Positions 1-9,168 of a DNA stretch of 64,000 nucleotides are shown here, one piece after another. Position numbers and translations under genes: made by a program. Source of the DNA: Calothrix sp. NIES-4105 (lineage in GTDB: Bacteria; Cyanobacteriota; Cyanobacteriia; Cyanobacteriales; Nostocaceae); the NCBI RefSeq assembly GCF_002368415.1, contig NZ_AP018290.1, positions 10,035,717-10,099,716 on the forward strand, in the 5' to 3' direction. A model generated the notes under the pieces. The model made no database searches, was not told the origin of the DNA, and worked only from the letters and a program-made list of their open reading frames with translations. Positions within the stretch are counted from its first letter, which is position 1, and each line of letters begins with the position of its first letter.

Positions 1-100
1 ATTTAGAGACTTTTATCGCTTTATTCAAATTGCCTCAAGCGAACAAATAATTGTCCAAATCTTGGGACAGGCAAGATGCCTGTTCCACAAGAGTTTTTAT

Positions 101-1030
101 CTAGGTATATTCAATTACTTGGGTATCAAGCCCTTTCTGTAGTAAAAGTATAAATTGATGAATTAATCCAATGGTGACAGCAGGTAATTCTAGCTGTGGA
201 GTTAAGCCGACGTTTTCTATTTTTTCAAAAATCCGAATTGCTTCTGGGTTCATTTGGGCAAAACGGCGCCCGATTTCAGGACCTGTAAACTGAGATTTTT
301 GACCCCAGATGATTGCTGTAGGGGTTTTGAGTTGTTGAATATATAGTGATAAATCGAAACTTAAATCGCCACGTACAAATGAGAGTGCGGCATATTCGGC
401 GTTTGGTTGTTGTGCCGATTCTAAATACGCTTCAATAATTTCAGGATAAATTCGGTCTTTTTCGGCAAATTGACGTTGCTCTAAGAAAGAGCGAATACCG
501 TCTCTTGTCGCTATACCTGTACTATATAGTAAACGGTCGATTATAGGTATGCTGACTATTTGAGCAAATATACTGCGTGAATAATCCTCGCCAAAGTCGG
601 CAAGTCCCGCAGGTGTAGTTAAAATCAGCGATTTGAAAAGCTCAGGATGCAAACAGGCTACTCTGATTACAAAAGCAGCAGTCAAAGAAGAAGCGACTAC
701 GGTTACTGGTTCTTGACACGTTGACTCTAAAAACTCTCGAATCACATTTAAGTAATCATCGACTTGGTAATTGCGTGCTGGATGCTCTGAGCGTCCCCAC
801 CCAATTAAATCGGGCGCCAAAACTTGGTACGAAGATGCAAATGCTGGATAAACCTTTGACCACTCGTAAGCTGAGGAACCACCACCAAAACCGTGTATAA
901 ATACTAATTTTTCGTTGATTTCATTTTTTTGCCCGCTTTTTTGCCAAGGAGGGGCGCCATTGGTGTAATATACCATTCTACCAAGTGAGGTCAAAGTCTC
1001 GCGATGCTCAAATCCTAATGGCTGAAACAT
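101..1030 (-). CDS. alpha/beta hydrolase fold protein with degenerate catalytic triad
   Basis: This 309-residue protein has an alpha/beta-hydrolase fold. The oxyanion-hole motif HGFGGG lies near residue 46, and the strand-to-elbow segment VVASSLTAAF carries the nucleophile-position serine. The usual acid position (WGxxD) reads WGQKS, and the usual catalytic Gly-His reads VGLTPQLE, so two of the three triad residues appear to be missing. The length is normal for the family. It is transcribed alone, away from the gene at 1734, and its upstream side holds a palindromic repeat. Substrate is unknown. It may be a weak or non-catalytic member, or it may use other residues. The fold call is secure; the loss of activity is inference. 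Confidence 0.85.
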   Translation of the reverse strand: MFQPLGFEHRETLTSLGRMVYYTNGAPPWQKSGQKNEINEKLVFIHGFGGGSSAYEWSKVYPAFASSYQVLAPDLIGWGRSEHPARNYQVDDYLNVIREFLESTCQEPVTVVASSLTAAFVIRVACLHPELFKSLILTTPAGLADFGEDYSRSIFAQIVSIPIIDRLLYSTGIATRDGIRSFLEQRQFAEKDRIYPEIIEAYLESAQQPNAEYAALSFVRGDLSFDLSLYIQQLKTPTAIIWGQKSQFTGPEIGRRFAQMNPEAIRIFEKIENVGLTPQLELPAVTIGLIHQFILLLQKGLDTQVIEYT

Positions 1031-1733
1031 AATAAATTGAAAAAATTGGGAACGGGAAACAGAAAATTGCGTTCTTACGTAGAGACGTGATTAATCACGT
1101 CTCTACATACGGATCGTGTCTTTACATACGGATCGTGTCTTTACATACGCTTCACAAAGCGAAGCGTCTTTACATACTCTATTAACTTTTACTTTACCCT
1201 TTATGCCATTCTATGATTTACCACTTAAGATTATTAAATTTTTATGTAAATATCATCACTTATTGATAAAAAAGTATTAGTTATAATTGCTTAGGGTAAT
1301 AAGTTGAAGAATACTGTCACGAAAATACTATATTTGATTTTTCTTTAGAAATTAAGTAAACGTGAATGTCACCGTATTATTTGTGAAGATTCGGTAATTT
1401 TTCTTTCACAGATAGAGCCGATTCACAGCTGTACACACTATGATTTGAATGCTTGTACGTGTAGCAGCTATTACTTAGGGTTCATGTAAACTACTATATA
1501 ATATGGTACTCTATCAGAAACATTACTGTTAGTACAGAGTGTCCAGATACAAGCGAAAAGCTTTGTAAATTAGTCAACAGCAGTTAATAACTGTATTTTA
1601 AACTGATGAAGCCGATTTACCTGCAAACTTTAAAATTTCAAAAATTACGCATTATTACAGAAATCGGCACACTTGCCTTGTATCTAATTAACAGTGATAT
1701 TAATTTCTCGTGTATTCTAGAAGCGAGGGTGTT
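1031..1733. other. 700-bp intergenic region with palindrome and short direct repeats
   Basis: No convincing gene is visible here. The left part holds the perfect palindrome at 1079-1106. It is followed by two copies of ACATACGGATCGTGTCTTT at about 1105-1145 and a further related unit ending near 1175, so the spacer looks built from degraded copies of one palindromic family. The remainder is AT-rich and must contain the promoters of the two divergent flanking genes. Confidence 0.6.
1079..1106. repeat. dispersed 28-bp perfect palindrome, copy 1
   Basis: The left arm is GTAGAGACGTGATT and the right arm is its exact complement. The same element, with small changes, recurs at 4177-4218, 9092-9115, 30640-30666 and 53530-53557. 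Two of those copies lie inside coding sequence. The transcript would form a 14-bp hairpin. This copy is intergenic. Confidence 0.9.
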
Positions 1734-2369
1734 ATGGTGAAACAGAGTTTTTTTCTATCGGATACTGATACATTTTTGGGGTTTCCCCAACACCTCAACC
1801 AACTAACTAACCAAGATTTAATCGGTGTTCCCAAAGCAGCACCGTATGATGTTGGATACTTAAATCCGCCAGCGCTAATCATTCCTACTGCTGCTGACGA
1901 CGGGAACGAGGTTAGTAACGCCAAAATTTTAGATGGTGCAAATTGCGTTTGCCTGAATTTGGAGACTTTAAAGTGCTTTGAAGTCGTTGAGCGGCAATAT
2001 GAAGACCTAGGTGTCATTTTTAGCAATTGCATAGCTATTCAACCGTCAAATCCTGCGTTTCCATCACATTCAGGTGCAGTTGTACTGATGGGGGCGCCCA
2101 AAGGTGGTTTCTTAGAAGTAGCTTTCGTGCGTCCGGTAAATATTGTTAAAGCTTTAGTCACAAGTTCGCAACGACTATTACTGTCAGCGTACAACCGCGA
2201 GCGTAAAATAGTCGCACAAGAAGTACTACCAGTTGGGAATCTGGCTAATTCTGACTCTGCGCTGCCTCCTAATAAACAGCTTAAAGTCAAAGCAGAGGAA
2301 ATATCCAGCATCACCTTCTGCGCGTTTGATGGGCAATTTACCCTTGACAATTTTAGCTTTTGCTCTTAA
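1734..2369 (+). CDS. conserved hypothetical protein with C-terminal beta-sandwich-like region
   Basis: I do not recognise a named family. I chose the ATG at 1734 (MVKQSFFLS) because it follows a GAGGG-like ribosome site; an in-frame ATG 24 bases upstream is possible. The C-terminal half (alternating hydrophobic segments VVLMGAP, LEVAFVRPV, ITFCAFDGQFTLDNFSF) resembles the jelly-roll core seen in many exported cyanobacterial and PEP-CTERM-type proteins. There is no clear signal peptide, no membrane segment and no sorting tail, so it is probably soluble. The gene stands alone between long spacers. Confidence 0.6.
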   Translation: MVKQSFFLSDTDTFLGFPQHLNQLTNQDLIGVPKAAPYDVGYLNPPALIIPTAADDGNEVSNAKILDGANCVCLNLETLKCFEVVERQYEDLGVIFSNCIAIQPSNPAFPSHSGAVVLMGAPKGGFLEVAFVRPVNIVKALVTSSQRLLLSAYNRERKIVAQEVLPVGNLANSDSALPPNKQLKVKAEEISSITFCAFDGQFTLDNFSFCS

Positions 2370-2537
2370 CTATATCCTTATTTAGTCAAAACCTTTTTGA
2401 ACCATCTAAAAAATCAATTGTTTTTTCCGCGAGTTGGATATTCTTGTATAGAATATACTTTGCAAGGTATCTGTCCCATAATTAGGGGTCTACCACACTC
2501 ATATCAATTAAATTTTGGTAATAAAAGGTAAAAAACA

Positions 2538-3305
2538 GTGGCACAGGCTTCGTCTTCGTGGCAGCAGTTAATAAACCAGTTTACTACCTTGGCGCTTGAA
2601 ATGCCCAGGATAGGAGCCACTAAGCAGCGAAGTAAAGAGCGATTCCAACCAGGACCTGGAGGAATTCTTAGCTTTTTAACAATCGTCTTAGCGATGCTGT
2701 TATGGAACTGGAAGTTATTCCTAGCAACCAGTATTGGCGTTGGTACAATGGTATCAGCCTATTCGTTGCAAAAGCGAGACTTGTCAACGTATTGGTTACA
2801 GTTAAGTCAATTTTTTGACAAGCACAATCGGCGGTTATTGATAGCTGTAATTAGTGGTAGTGTTGCCACTTTTACTAGCTATACGGCAATAAACGTCTTT
2901 CTTGGCTCTAAAAATGCTTGGATTGCGACAGGCGCCTTGATGCAAGGTGCGGGAACGCTATTGACTTTAATTCTATTAGTATGGCTAATCAGCACCATTA
3001 ATGGCAATAGAGAACAAAGCCAAATCGACAGATTATTAGACAACTTAACTCAAAAAGACCCTATTAAACGTCTAATCGCTTTGCGTCAACTAACCAAATT
3101 AGTGACTCGTTTTGATATAGACGTAAGAGAGCGTCAAGTTATCGTAGATTGCTTGCAGCTTTTGTTGACTACTGAAGAAGAATCATTAATTCGAGACACA
3201 GCGTTTGATAGTTTACAAGCTCTTGAACGGTTACAAACATCTGGGAATTCCGGCGCCACTCCGTTAAAGCCACTTGGAGTCAAAGTAAAACAAAAAGCCT
3301 ATTAG
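2538..3305 (+). CDS. armadillo-type fold membrane protein (cyanobacterial)
   Basis: This 255-residue protein starts at a GTG. About residues 46-72 form one or two membrane segments (FLTIVLAMLLWNWKLFLATSIGVG), and two more lie at about 103-120 and 130-153. The C-terminal cytoplasmic part is helical (DRLLDNLTQKDPIKRLIALRQLTKLV), like a HEAT/armadillo repeat. Cyanobacteria widely carry such armadillo-type fold proteins of unknown role. Its stop overlaps the stop of the convergent FtsE-like gene by 4 bases. Membrane topology is predicted by eye only. Confidence 0.65.
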   Translation: MAQASSSWQQLINQFTTLALEMPRIGATKQRSKERFQPGPGGILSFLTIVLAMLLWNWKLFLATSIGVGTMVSAYSLQKRDLSTYWLQLSQFFDKHNRRLLIAVISGSVATFTSYTAINVFLGSKNAWIATGALMQGAGTLLTLILLVWLISTINGNREQSQIDRLLDNLTQKDPIKRLIALRQLTKLVTRFDIDVRERQVIVDCLQLLLTTEEESLIRDTAFDSLQALERLQTSGNSGATPLKPLGVKVKQKAY

Positions 3306-4078
3306 TTTATACTTTGAGGCACTAGTTTTCCATTCTTAACCTGTACGACTCTGTGATTGCAGCGTCGTACCAACTGCTCTGAGTGAGTAGTAATAATCAC
3401 CGTGGCGCCAAAAGTGTTTAATTTCCGAAAAATTTGTATAATTTGCCAAGCATTATCAGGGTCAAGATTCCCTGTAGGTTCGTCTGCGAGTATTAACGGT
3501 GGTGTACTAACTATTGCACGAGCGATCCCAACTCTCTGCTGCTCCCCTCCAGAAAGTTGTTCCGGAAAACAATTAGCCTTAGCTTGTAAACCTACTAGCT
3601 TTAAAGTTGGTTCTAGGCGCCGTTGAATTTCTTTGCGTGTATAACCAGCAGCTTCGAGAACAACTGTTACGTTTTCTGCTACTGTTCGCTGTTGAATTAA
3701 CTTGTAGTCTTGAAAAACAATACCAATACGGCGCCGTAGAAAAGATAAACGGTCACCTTGCATATTGGCAACGTTACACTCATCAACTGTAACTTCTCCA
3801 TGCGTAGGTAGTTCTTCACCATACAACATTTTTAAAAGTGTAGATTTACCCGAACCGCTTGCTCCTGTGACAAACAGGAATTCTCCTTTTTTGACCTCCA
3901 AGTTGACATCAGATAAGGTAGCTTGTCCGTTAGTGTATATTTTTGTAACGTTACGCAGTTGCACCATATTTACTGGCTCTTCTGGCGTAGAAAAATCGCC
4001 AATCCTTACGCCAACAGTTTGTTTTTTTTGCTCTAGTACGCTTTGGTTGAGAGTTGCTTGAGTTGTTGAGACAGGCAT
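3302..4078 (-). CDS. FtsE-type ABC transporter ATP-binding protein
   Basis: This is an ABC ATPase of 258 residues. Walker A is GASGSGKST (near residue 73), the signature is LSGGEQQRV, Walker B is [12 protein letters not shown], and the switch histidine lies in TTHSEQL. The sequence pattern ([22 protein letters not shown], then VFQDYKLI) is of the FtsE/LolD class that pairs with FtsX-type permeases. An N-terminal extension of about 38 residues precedes the ABC core. No ftsX lies beside it, so the partner must be elsewhere. A role in septal or peptidoglycan control is inferred from FtsE only; other LolD-like roles are possible. Confidence 0.8.
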   Translation of the reverse strand: MPVSTTQATLNQSVLEQKKQTVGVRIGDFSTPEEPVNMVQLRNVTKIYTNGQATLSDVNLEVKKGEFLFVTGASGSGKSTLLKMLYGEELPTHGEVTVDECNVANMQGDRLSFLRRRIGIVFQDYKLIQQRTVAENVTVVLEAAGYTRKEIQRRLEPTLKLVGLQAKANCFPEQLSGGEQQRVGIARAIVSTPPLILADEPTGNLDPDNAWQIIQIFRKLNTFGATVIITTHSEQLVRRCNHRVVQVKNGKLVPQSIN

Positions 4079-4176
4079 AGAATCATCGCTCTTGGTTTAA
4101 CTTAAAAATGTATGGTTACAAAATTAAGGATTCCCAGGCAATGCCCAATAATATCAAAATTTGAATTTTTTTTGTT

Positions 4177-4218
4177 GTAGAGACGCGAATGTGGAGACGC
4201 GATTAATCGCGTCTCTAC
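4177..4218. repeat. dispersed palindrome, copy 2 (extended left arm)
   Basis: The core at 4194-4215 is a perfect palindrome with half-site GAGACGCGATT. The left arm GTAGAGACGCG is present twice (4177 and again at 4193), as if the element had partly duplicated. It lies between the glycosyltransferase gene end and the FtsE-like gene start. Confidence 0.85.
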
Positions 4219-4226
4219 ATATAACG

Positions 4227-4994
4227 TTACTGGCTTACCGCGCATTTATCAGTAATGCAATATACAACAGACTTAAATGCAAATTCTGGTAAAGACATCA
4301 TTCTCTTCCAGCGCCAGGGTTCTTTGTATAAGCGATACAGCCATTCTAGATGATTATTTCCTAACCAATGTGGAGCGCGCGTTTTAACACCTGACCAGAT
4401 ATCAAAACTGCCACCAACACCTATCCATACCGCTTGTGGGCATAAATGGCGGTTTTGAGAAATCCACATTTCTTGACGAGGAACTCCCAGACCAACAAGT
4501 ATCAATTGCGGCTGAATTTCTGCTAAAGTTTCCTTTAATTGCTGTTCTTCTGCTTCTGAGTGATAGCCCGAATGGGTACCTGCTATCATTAATTCTGATG
4601 ACTGCGACTTCCAGTAGTCAGCAGCTTTTTGAGCAACCCCAGGACTTCCACCGTAGAAAAATACTTTTGATGTATTTAATTTCGAGTTTGACTGTCCTAA
4701 GTTTTGAAGCAATGCTTCTGCAAGCTCAATACCTGGAACACGGTTAACTTTTTGCCGTAATAGTAACTGGAGATACAAAACTACCCCAGCACCATCAGGA
4801 ATTACAAGCTCTGCGCTTTGAATAACTTTAGCCAGGGGTTTATTACGTTCAGCTTGCATTGTCATTTCCGCATTTAGGGTGACAACGTGCGCTCCCTGCC
4901 TAGATTCTATGCGTTCCTGCAACCAGTTGGGGTAGTTAGCCATTACGTGGACGGGTAATCCCAACACAGAAAATGATTTAGGCAAATTAGACAT
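4227..4994 (-). CDS. WecG/TagA/CpsF family glycosyltransferase (GT26)
   Basis: This 255-residue protein has the GT26 hallmarks: VVTLNAEM and DGAGVV in the N-terminal half, then LGVPRQEMWI, IGVGGSFDIWSG and RAPHWL, with the C-terminal EWLYRL. These enzymes move a sugar (often ManNAc or GlcNAc derivatives) to a lipid-linked acceptor at the inner face of the membrane during exopolysaccharide or teichoic-acid-like synthesis. Length fits the family. No other polysaccharide genes are adjacent, so the product is unknown. Confidence 0.88.
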   Translation of the reverse strand: MSNLPKSFSVLGLPVHVMANYPNWLQERIESRQGAHVVTLNAEMTMQAERNKPLAKVIQSAELVIPDGAGVVLYLQLLLRQKVNRVPGIELAEALLQNLGQSNSKLNTSKVFFYGGSPGVAQKAADYWKSQSSELMIAGTHSGYHSEAEEQQLKETLAEIQPQLILVGLGVPRQEMWISQNRHLCPQAVWIGVGGSFDIWSGVKTRAPHWLGNNHLEWLYRLYKEPWRWKRMMSLPEFAFKSVVYCITDKCAVSQ

Positions 4995-5271
4995 AGCCTA
5001 TTGTTCTAGCCTCACACCATACTAATTACGAACGCTAGTTTATCAAATTTGTTCCAGATGTCATTGCTCTAAATGGCTACAAACAAAGGGTAAAATATAA
5101 TTTTTTGATGTTGAGTATACAAGTTCAGCATCAATAATCAACATTACTGTTCTTTTTTCTTGAAGAACGTTACATATTTTAGTTTTGTAAAGATGTACCA
5201 CTACTACATTTTGTAAAACTTTTTAGTAAACTCAACTTTACAGCCAACTGCGAAACGGGCAAAAATCGACC

Positions 5272-5988
5272 ATGAGTAAAATTCGTGTTGCTCTGATTGA
5301 AGACCATGATCTCACCCGTGTGAGTATCCGCACAGCATTGCAACAAAAAGGAGAAATTGAAGTTGTTGGAGAGGCGCCGAATGCAGCAGAAGGTCTAAAA
5401 CTGCTCAGTACGGTACAGCCGGATGTGGCAATTATTGATATTGGACTACCTGATAAAGATGGTATTGAATTAACGCGCGAAATCAAATCAGAAGCAGGTA
5501 GCGATGACGGTAGCACCAAAGTGCTAATACTAACGCTGCGCGATAGTAAGGAGGCAGTCTTAGCAGCATTTGCAGCAGGTGCAGATTCTTATTGTATGAA
5601 GGATGTTAAGTACGATAATTTGCTTGAAGCTGTTCGCGTCACTTACAACGGTAACGCTTGGATTGACCCAGCGATCGCTCGAATTGTCCTACAACAAGCA
5701 AAAACGAATCCTCCGAAAATTGACGGCATCACGAGCGAAACTGTAAAAGCGCCTGATAATGGTGAGCAAACCGAAGAAGAAATCATTGACCCTTATACCC
5801 TAACCGAACGAGAGTTAGAAGTATTACAGTTGATTGTTGAAGGTTGTAGTAACGCCGTTATTGCTGAGAGGCTTTACATCACTGTCGGTACAGTTAAAAC
5901 CCATGTGCGTAATATTTTGAACAAGCTCTGTGCGGATGACCGTACTCAAGCTGCTGTACGCGCTTTACGTTCCGGTCTAGTAGGCTAG
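5272..5988 (+). CDS. NarL/FixJ-family response regulator
   Basis: The receiver domain occupies residues 1-130, with acidic residues EDHD at the start, phospho-acceptor Asp in AIIDIGLPDKDG and conserved Lys in CMKDVKYDN. A C-terminal LuxR-type helix-turn-helix follows (LTERELEVLQLIVEGCSN, then TVGTVKTHVRNIL). It is therefore a DNA-binding output regulator of a two-component pathway. No histidine kinase lies next to it, so it is an orphan in this window. The only HIP1 octamer I found (GCGATCGC, about 5673) lies inside it. Confidence 0.9.
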   Translation: MSKIRVALIEDHDLTRVSIRTALQQKGEIEVVGEAPNAAEGLKLLSTVQPDVAIIDIGLPDKDGIELTREIKSEAGSDDGSTKVLILTLRDSKEAVLAAFAAGADSYCMKDVKYDNLLEAVRVTYNGNAWIDPAIARIVLQQAKTNPPKIDGITSETVKAPDNGEQTEEEIIDPYTLTERELEVLQLIVEGCSNAVIAERLYITVGTVKTHVRNILNKLCADDRTQAAVRALRSGLVG

Positions 5989-6036
5989 TATACAAATAAC
6001 TCCCCCTATATTTGGTATAGTAAGGAGTTAATTATT

Positions 6037-6099
6037 ATGCCGAATGTATTACTAATTTCTTACTATACCGTGCGTTTTGATAATTATGTAAATATCTAA
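6037..6099 (+). CDS. possible 20-codon small ORF
   Basis: An ATG at 6037 lies 9 bases after a good AAGGAG ribosome site (6022-6027) and opens MPNVLLISYYTVRFDNYVNI. The SD and start lie inside a long inverted repeat (GGTATAGTAAG near 6014 with its complement near 6059), which could mask the site. There is no family and no independent evidence of coding, so this could be chance. Confidence 0.2.
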   Translation: MPNVLLISYYTVRFDNYVNI

Positions 6100-6123
6100 A
6101 CATTAATAATTATCAAATTATGT

Positions 6124-6148
6124 TAGGCGCCTGCTTACAAGGCGCCTT
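6124..6148 (+). terminator. hairpin terminator-like site built from two GGCGCC palindromes
   Basis: AGGCGCC and GGCGCCT, 9 bases apart, form a strong G+C stem followed by a short T-rich stretch. It lies downstream of the response regulator and before the phosphatase gene. The T tract is weak, so termination is inferred. Confidence 0.5.
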
Positions 6149-6433
6149 TACGTTGCTTAAGTATTATTACTTAAACTATTTTGATATAAAAATTACATAG
6201 AGATGCGGTTAATAGACGTGATACTACGAAGGCTGTTAAACTATATAAACTATATATTGGTGTAGAGTAATACATAGGGAGTGCTGAGAAATCTTAAAAT
6301 TATTTGTGAAATCAAGATAAAAACTGGGTATTCTCAATATAAGCATGATAAGCATGTAATTTATTTTTTGTTCATTGGGTGTAAGTCTTGTACTTATAAC
6401 ACTCGTAAAACAAGCGCGAAACCAAAGTCAAAT

Positions 6434-8098
6434 ATGGCTGATACAGGGCTAGATAAACTGAAGCTGATGGTGGTAGATGATGAACCGGATAATCTAGAAC
6501 TACTCTACCGTACTTTTCGGCGAGATTTTCAAGTTTTCAAAGCGAGCAACGCTTTAGGTGCTATTGACATTTTAGACAAAGAAGGCGAAATGGCTGTAAT
6601 TATCTCAGATCAACGGATGCCTGAGATGAACGGGACAGAATTTCTTAGCCTTACGGTTGAGCGTTTTCCCGACACCATCCGGATTTTGCTGACTGGGTTT
6701 ACAGATGTCGAAGACTTAGTGGATGCTATCAACTCGGGTCAGGTGTTTAAGTATATTACTAAACCTTGGAAACCAGACCGTCTTAAAGCAGTGGTCGAGC
6801 AAGCAGCTGATACATATCGCGTTGTAAAAAAGCGAACCCAAGAATTGAGTCGTGCTTTAAGACGTGAATCACTATTTAACGCTGTGACAACGGCAGTTCG
6901 CGAGTCGCTTGACTACCGCAGTATGCTACAAAAAATTGTAGCGACGCTTGGTCAAAGTTTTGATGCAACTTGCTGTTTTGTACGACCAGTTGAAAACGAC
7001 CATTTGACGCCCGACGAATTTTACTATCAAGACCCTAAAGTAAAAGAATGTTACTGTGCGGCTAACTCAGAAGCTTTAATTGAAAAGGTTTTAGCGACCC
7101 GTAGTTATCAAGTTAAACAGTATGGTGATGAAGCTTACCCATGTCACCAACTTGTTGTACCGCTAATTTATCAACAGCAATTCTTAGCTATCTTGACATT
7201 ATGTCAGTACAAACCTGATTATGTTTGGCAAGAGCAAGACATACAGTTGATAACAGGAGTTGTTGAACAAGCAGCACTTGCGCTCTCGCAAGCCAAACTT
7301 TATCAGCGTTTACAAGAAAAACAAGAGCAAATCCGGCTGGAATTAGGAGTTGCACGTCAAATTCAAAATAATTTACTGCGTCAGAGACTGCCAGAAATTG
7401 ATAATGCTCGAATACAAGCTTCTTGTTTACCCGCGCGCGAAGTCGGAGGCGATTTTTTTGAAGTATTTGTTCACCCAAAAGGTGACTTATGGTTAGCTGT
7501 GGGGGATGTTTCCGGAAAAGGTGTCCCAGCAGCTTTGTTTATGGCAAGCGCAATATCAGTGCTGCGTCGTGAACTATCTCAAGAAACGCCCGAATTGCCA
7601 AATGTGGTTATGCAAAACCTAAATCACGCTTTGTGCGATGATTTAATCGGCAATAATTGCTTCATTACTTTAGTTTTAGCGCGTTATAGAAGTGCGACTA
7701 AAGAGTTAGTTTATGCTAATGCTGGACATATTTATCCGTTGCTTTGGTCAACTAAAGATTTTGACTCTGAACCAACTTATCTTACAACGCGCGGGGTTCC
7801 TCTTGGTATCTTGCGTAATTGGCAAGCCCAATATGGTCAATTAGTTCTCTCGTCTGGAGATGTATTACTCCTTGCTAGCGATGGAATTACCGAAGCAATG
7901 GTGACAAACCATCCGGATGCCGAAGTGTCCAAGCTTGGTGCTGGTATAAACCGCTCTATGTTAAAACAAGACGGTTTGTGGAAGTTACTAAAAGACCAAC
8001 CACAACCACTATGTCTCGATACCTTACTAGCTCGTATCCAGGCAGATACTGATTCTCAAGAAGACGACCAAACCATACTTGCTTTGGAGGTTTTATAG
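6434..8098 (+). CDS. response regulator-GAF-PP2C (SpoIIE/RsbU-type) serine phosphatase
   Basis: The 554-residue protein begins at the ATG at 6434 (MADTGLDKLKLMVVDDEPDN); the 51 upstream codons look non-coding. Order of domains: CheY-like receiver (DDEPDN, phospho-Asp in VIISDQRMPEMNG, Lys in ITKPWKP), GAF domain at about 155-290, a short coiled coil, then a SpoIIE/PP2C domain (ARQIQNNLLRQRLP, GGDFFEVF, GDVSGKGVPAALFMA, ASDGITEA, DDQTILALEV). It probably removes phosphate from a STAS-domain anti-sigma antagonist. The next gene, one base away, encodes the matching kinase. Nostoc uses comparable partner-switching modules (for example HmpU/HmpV/HmpW in hormogonia), but no STAS gene is seen here. 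Confidence 0.92.
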   Translation: MADTGLDKLKLMVVDDEPDNLELLYRTFRRDFQVFKASNALGAIDILDKEGEMAVIISDQRMPEMNGTEFLSLTVERFPDTIRILLTGFTDVEDLVDAINSGQVFKYITKPWKPDRLKAVVEQAADTYRVVKKRTQELSRALRRESLFNAVTTAVRESLDYRSMLQKIVATLGQSFDATCCFVRPVENDHLTPDEFYYQDPKVKECYCAANSEALIEKVLATRSYQVKQYGDEAYPCHQLVVPLIYQQQFLAILTLCQYKPDYVWQEQDIQLITGVVEQAALALSQAKLYQRLQEKQEQIRLELGVARQIQNNLLRQRLPEIDNARIQASCLPAREVGGDFFEVFVHPKGDLWLAVGDVSGKGVPAALFMASAISVLRRELSQETPELPNVVMQNLNHALCDDLIGNNCFITLVLARYRSATKELVYANAGHIYPLLWSTKDFDSEPTYLTTRGVPLGILRNWQAQYGQLVLSSGDVLLLASDGITEAMVTNHPDAEVSKLGAGINRSMLKQDGLWKLLKDQPQPLCLDTLLARIQADTDSQEDDQTILALEVL

Positions 8099-8099
8099 A

Positions 8100-8525
8100 A
8101 TGATGAAAACTGAGCTTCATGTACCGAGTGACTTGAAGTTTTTGACGATTGTAGAAGACTGGCTACTAGGGTGCCTAAAAGTCGAGTTAGGACAATCGGT
8201 TGATTGGTCTAAGCAATCTAATCGCTTACGGTTAGTACTGGTCGAAGCATATTCAAATGCTGTTCGTCACGCACATAGGAACCTGCCAAACGCTCCTATA
8301 TTAATTCGTCTAGAACTTCAAGACCGTGATATTGCTTTAGAAGTTTGGGACCGTGGTGATGGTTTTGATATGTCAGACTATTTTGCTCCTAGTCCTACCG
8401 ATAAACAAGAAGGTGGTTACGGCTGGCTAATTATGAATCGGCTAATGGACAAGGTTGAATATCAGTTACAAGTTAATGGTGGCAACTGTCTCAAACTCGA
8501 AGCGAAGCTTCCTGAAATTGCTTAA
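8100..8525 (+). CDS. RsbW-like anti-sigma factor serine kinase (HATPase_c_2)
   Basis: A 141-residue GHKL ATPase with N-box VEAYSNAVRHAHRN and G-box DRGDGFDM, then GGYGWLIMNRLMD. It starts one base after the phosphatase stop, and its ribosome site (GGAGG at 8085) lies in the end of that gene, so the two are translationally coupled. Family members phosphorylate a STAS antagonist and bind a sigma factor or other target. The antagonist is not encoded nearby. An ATG one codon later is equally possible. Confidence 0.88.
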   Translation: MMKTELHVPSDLKFLTIVEDWLLGCLKVELGQSVDWSKQSNRLRLVLVEAYSNAVRHAHRNLPNAPILIRLELQDRDIALEVWDRGDGFDMSDYFAPSPTDKQEGGYGWLIMNRLMDKVEYQLQVNGGNCLKLEAKLPEIA

Positions 8526-8703
8526 CTATAATTAACCTATGCGAATTAACCCATGTGTCTTTACCAATTCATAAATATAATTATCACGCATTAAGTGCCG
8601 CCAATCACTTAAACATTTAGTAATGTAAATAAATTAATACATTTTGCTAAATTTATTTGATTTAATGTAGCACAGCCTTCTGGCTGTGCATTCACTCATC
8701 GCT

Positions 8704-9168
8704 TTACCGACGCAAATTCAAAAGCTCTTGTGGCGAAGCTAAAAGTTTCACCCTAGTATAAACAATTTGCTTGTTTTCATTAAGAATAAATATCCAACTC
8801 ACATTAACCCCGCACCACGAAGTTTCAGCCTTCCCAGAAACTTGCACTTGATATTGTCCATCTTCTAAAACTTCTATAATTCCTTGACGCGGGTAAGCCT
8901 TTATACCTTTTGCCTCTAGATTCAGGTAATTTACTATTGCATCGCGTCCAGAAATATCTGATTCAAATGGTGGGTGCATTACACCGTCGGGAGCAAACAA
9001 ATCAACCGTTGCTTCAAAATCTCCAGCGTTCAGTGTTTCAAAATAATTTATAACCGTTGGTTCATCAAGTCCTTCAATTTGAAATTCTACGGTAGAGACG
9101 TGATTAATCACGTCTAAGATTGCATTTTTTGTTGAATTTGCAACAGAACTAGATTCAGCGGCTGTCAT
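8704..9168 (-). CDS. orange carotenoid protein C-terminal domain homologue (CTDH)
   Basis: The 154-residue protein is an NTF2-fold domain closely resembling the OCP C-terminal half: YFETLNAGDFEATVDLFA, DGVMHPPFES, the conserved Trp in VSWIFILN, and the typical ending SPQELLNLRR. CTDH proteins carry or deliver ketocarotenoids and quench singlet oxygen. A cysteine at residue 119 (TSWCGV) matches the redox cysteine reported in clade-2 CTDHs such as the Anabaena protein. Residues 19-26 (DVINHVST) are encoded by a dispersed palindrome, so the N-terminus has an in-frame insertion ahead of the domain. An HCP gene lies 2.5 kb away. Confidence 0.9.
   Translation of the reverse strand: MTAAESSSVANSTKNAILDVINHVSTVEFQIEGLDEPTVINYFETLNAGDFEATVDLFAPDGVMHPPFESDISGRDAIVNYLNLEAKGIKAYPRQGIIEVLEDGQYQVQVSGKAETSWCGVNVSWIFILNENKQIVYTRVKLLASPQELLNLRR
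9092..9115. repeat. dispersed palindrome, copy 3, inside the CTDH gene
   Basis: The same element as at 1079, with left arm GTAGAGACGTGATT and a shortened right arm (AATCACGTCT). It is read in frame as DVINHVST near the start of the CTDH protein. The matching copy in the SNF2 helicase gene gives the related peptide DAINRVST. Confidence 0.85.
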
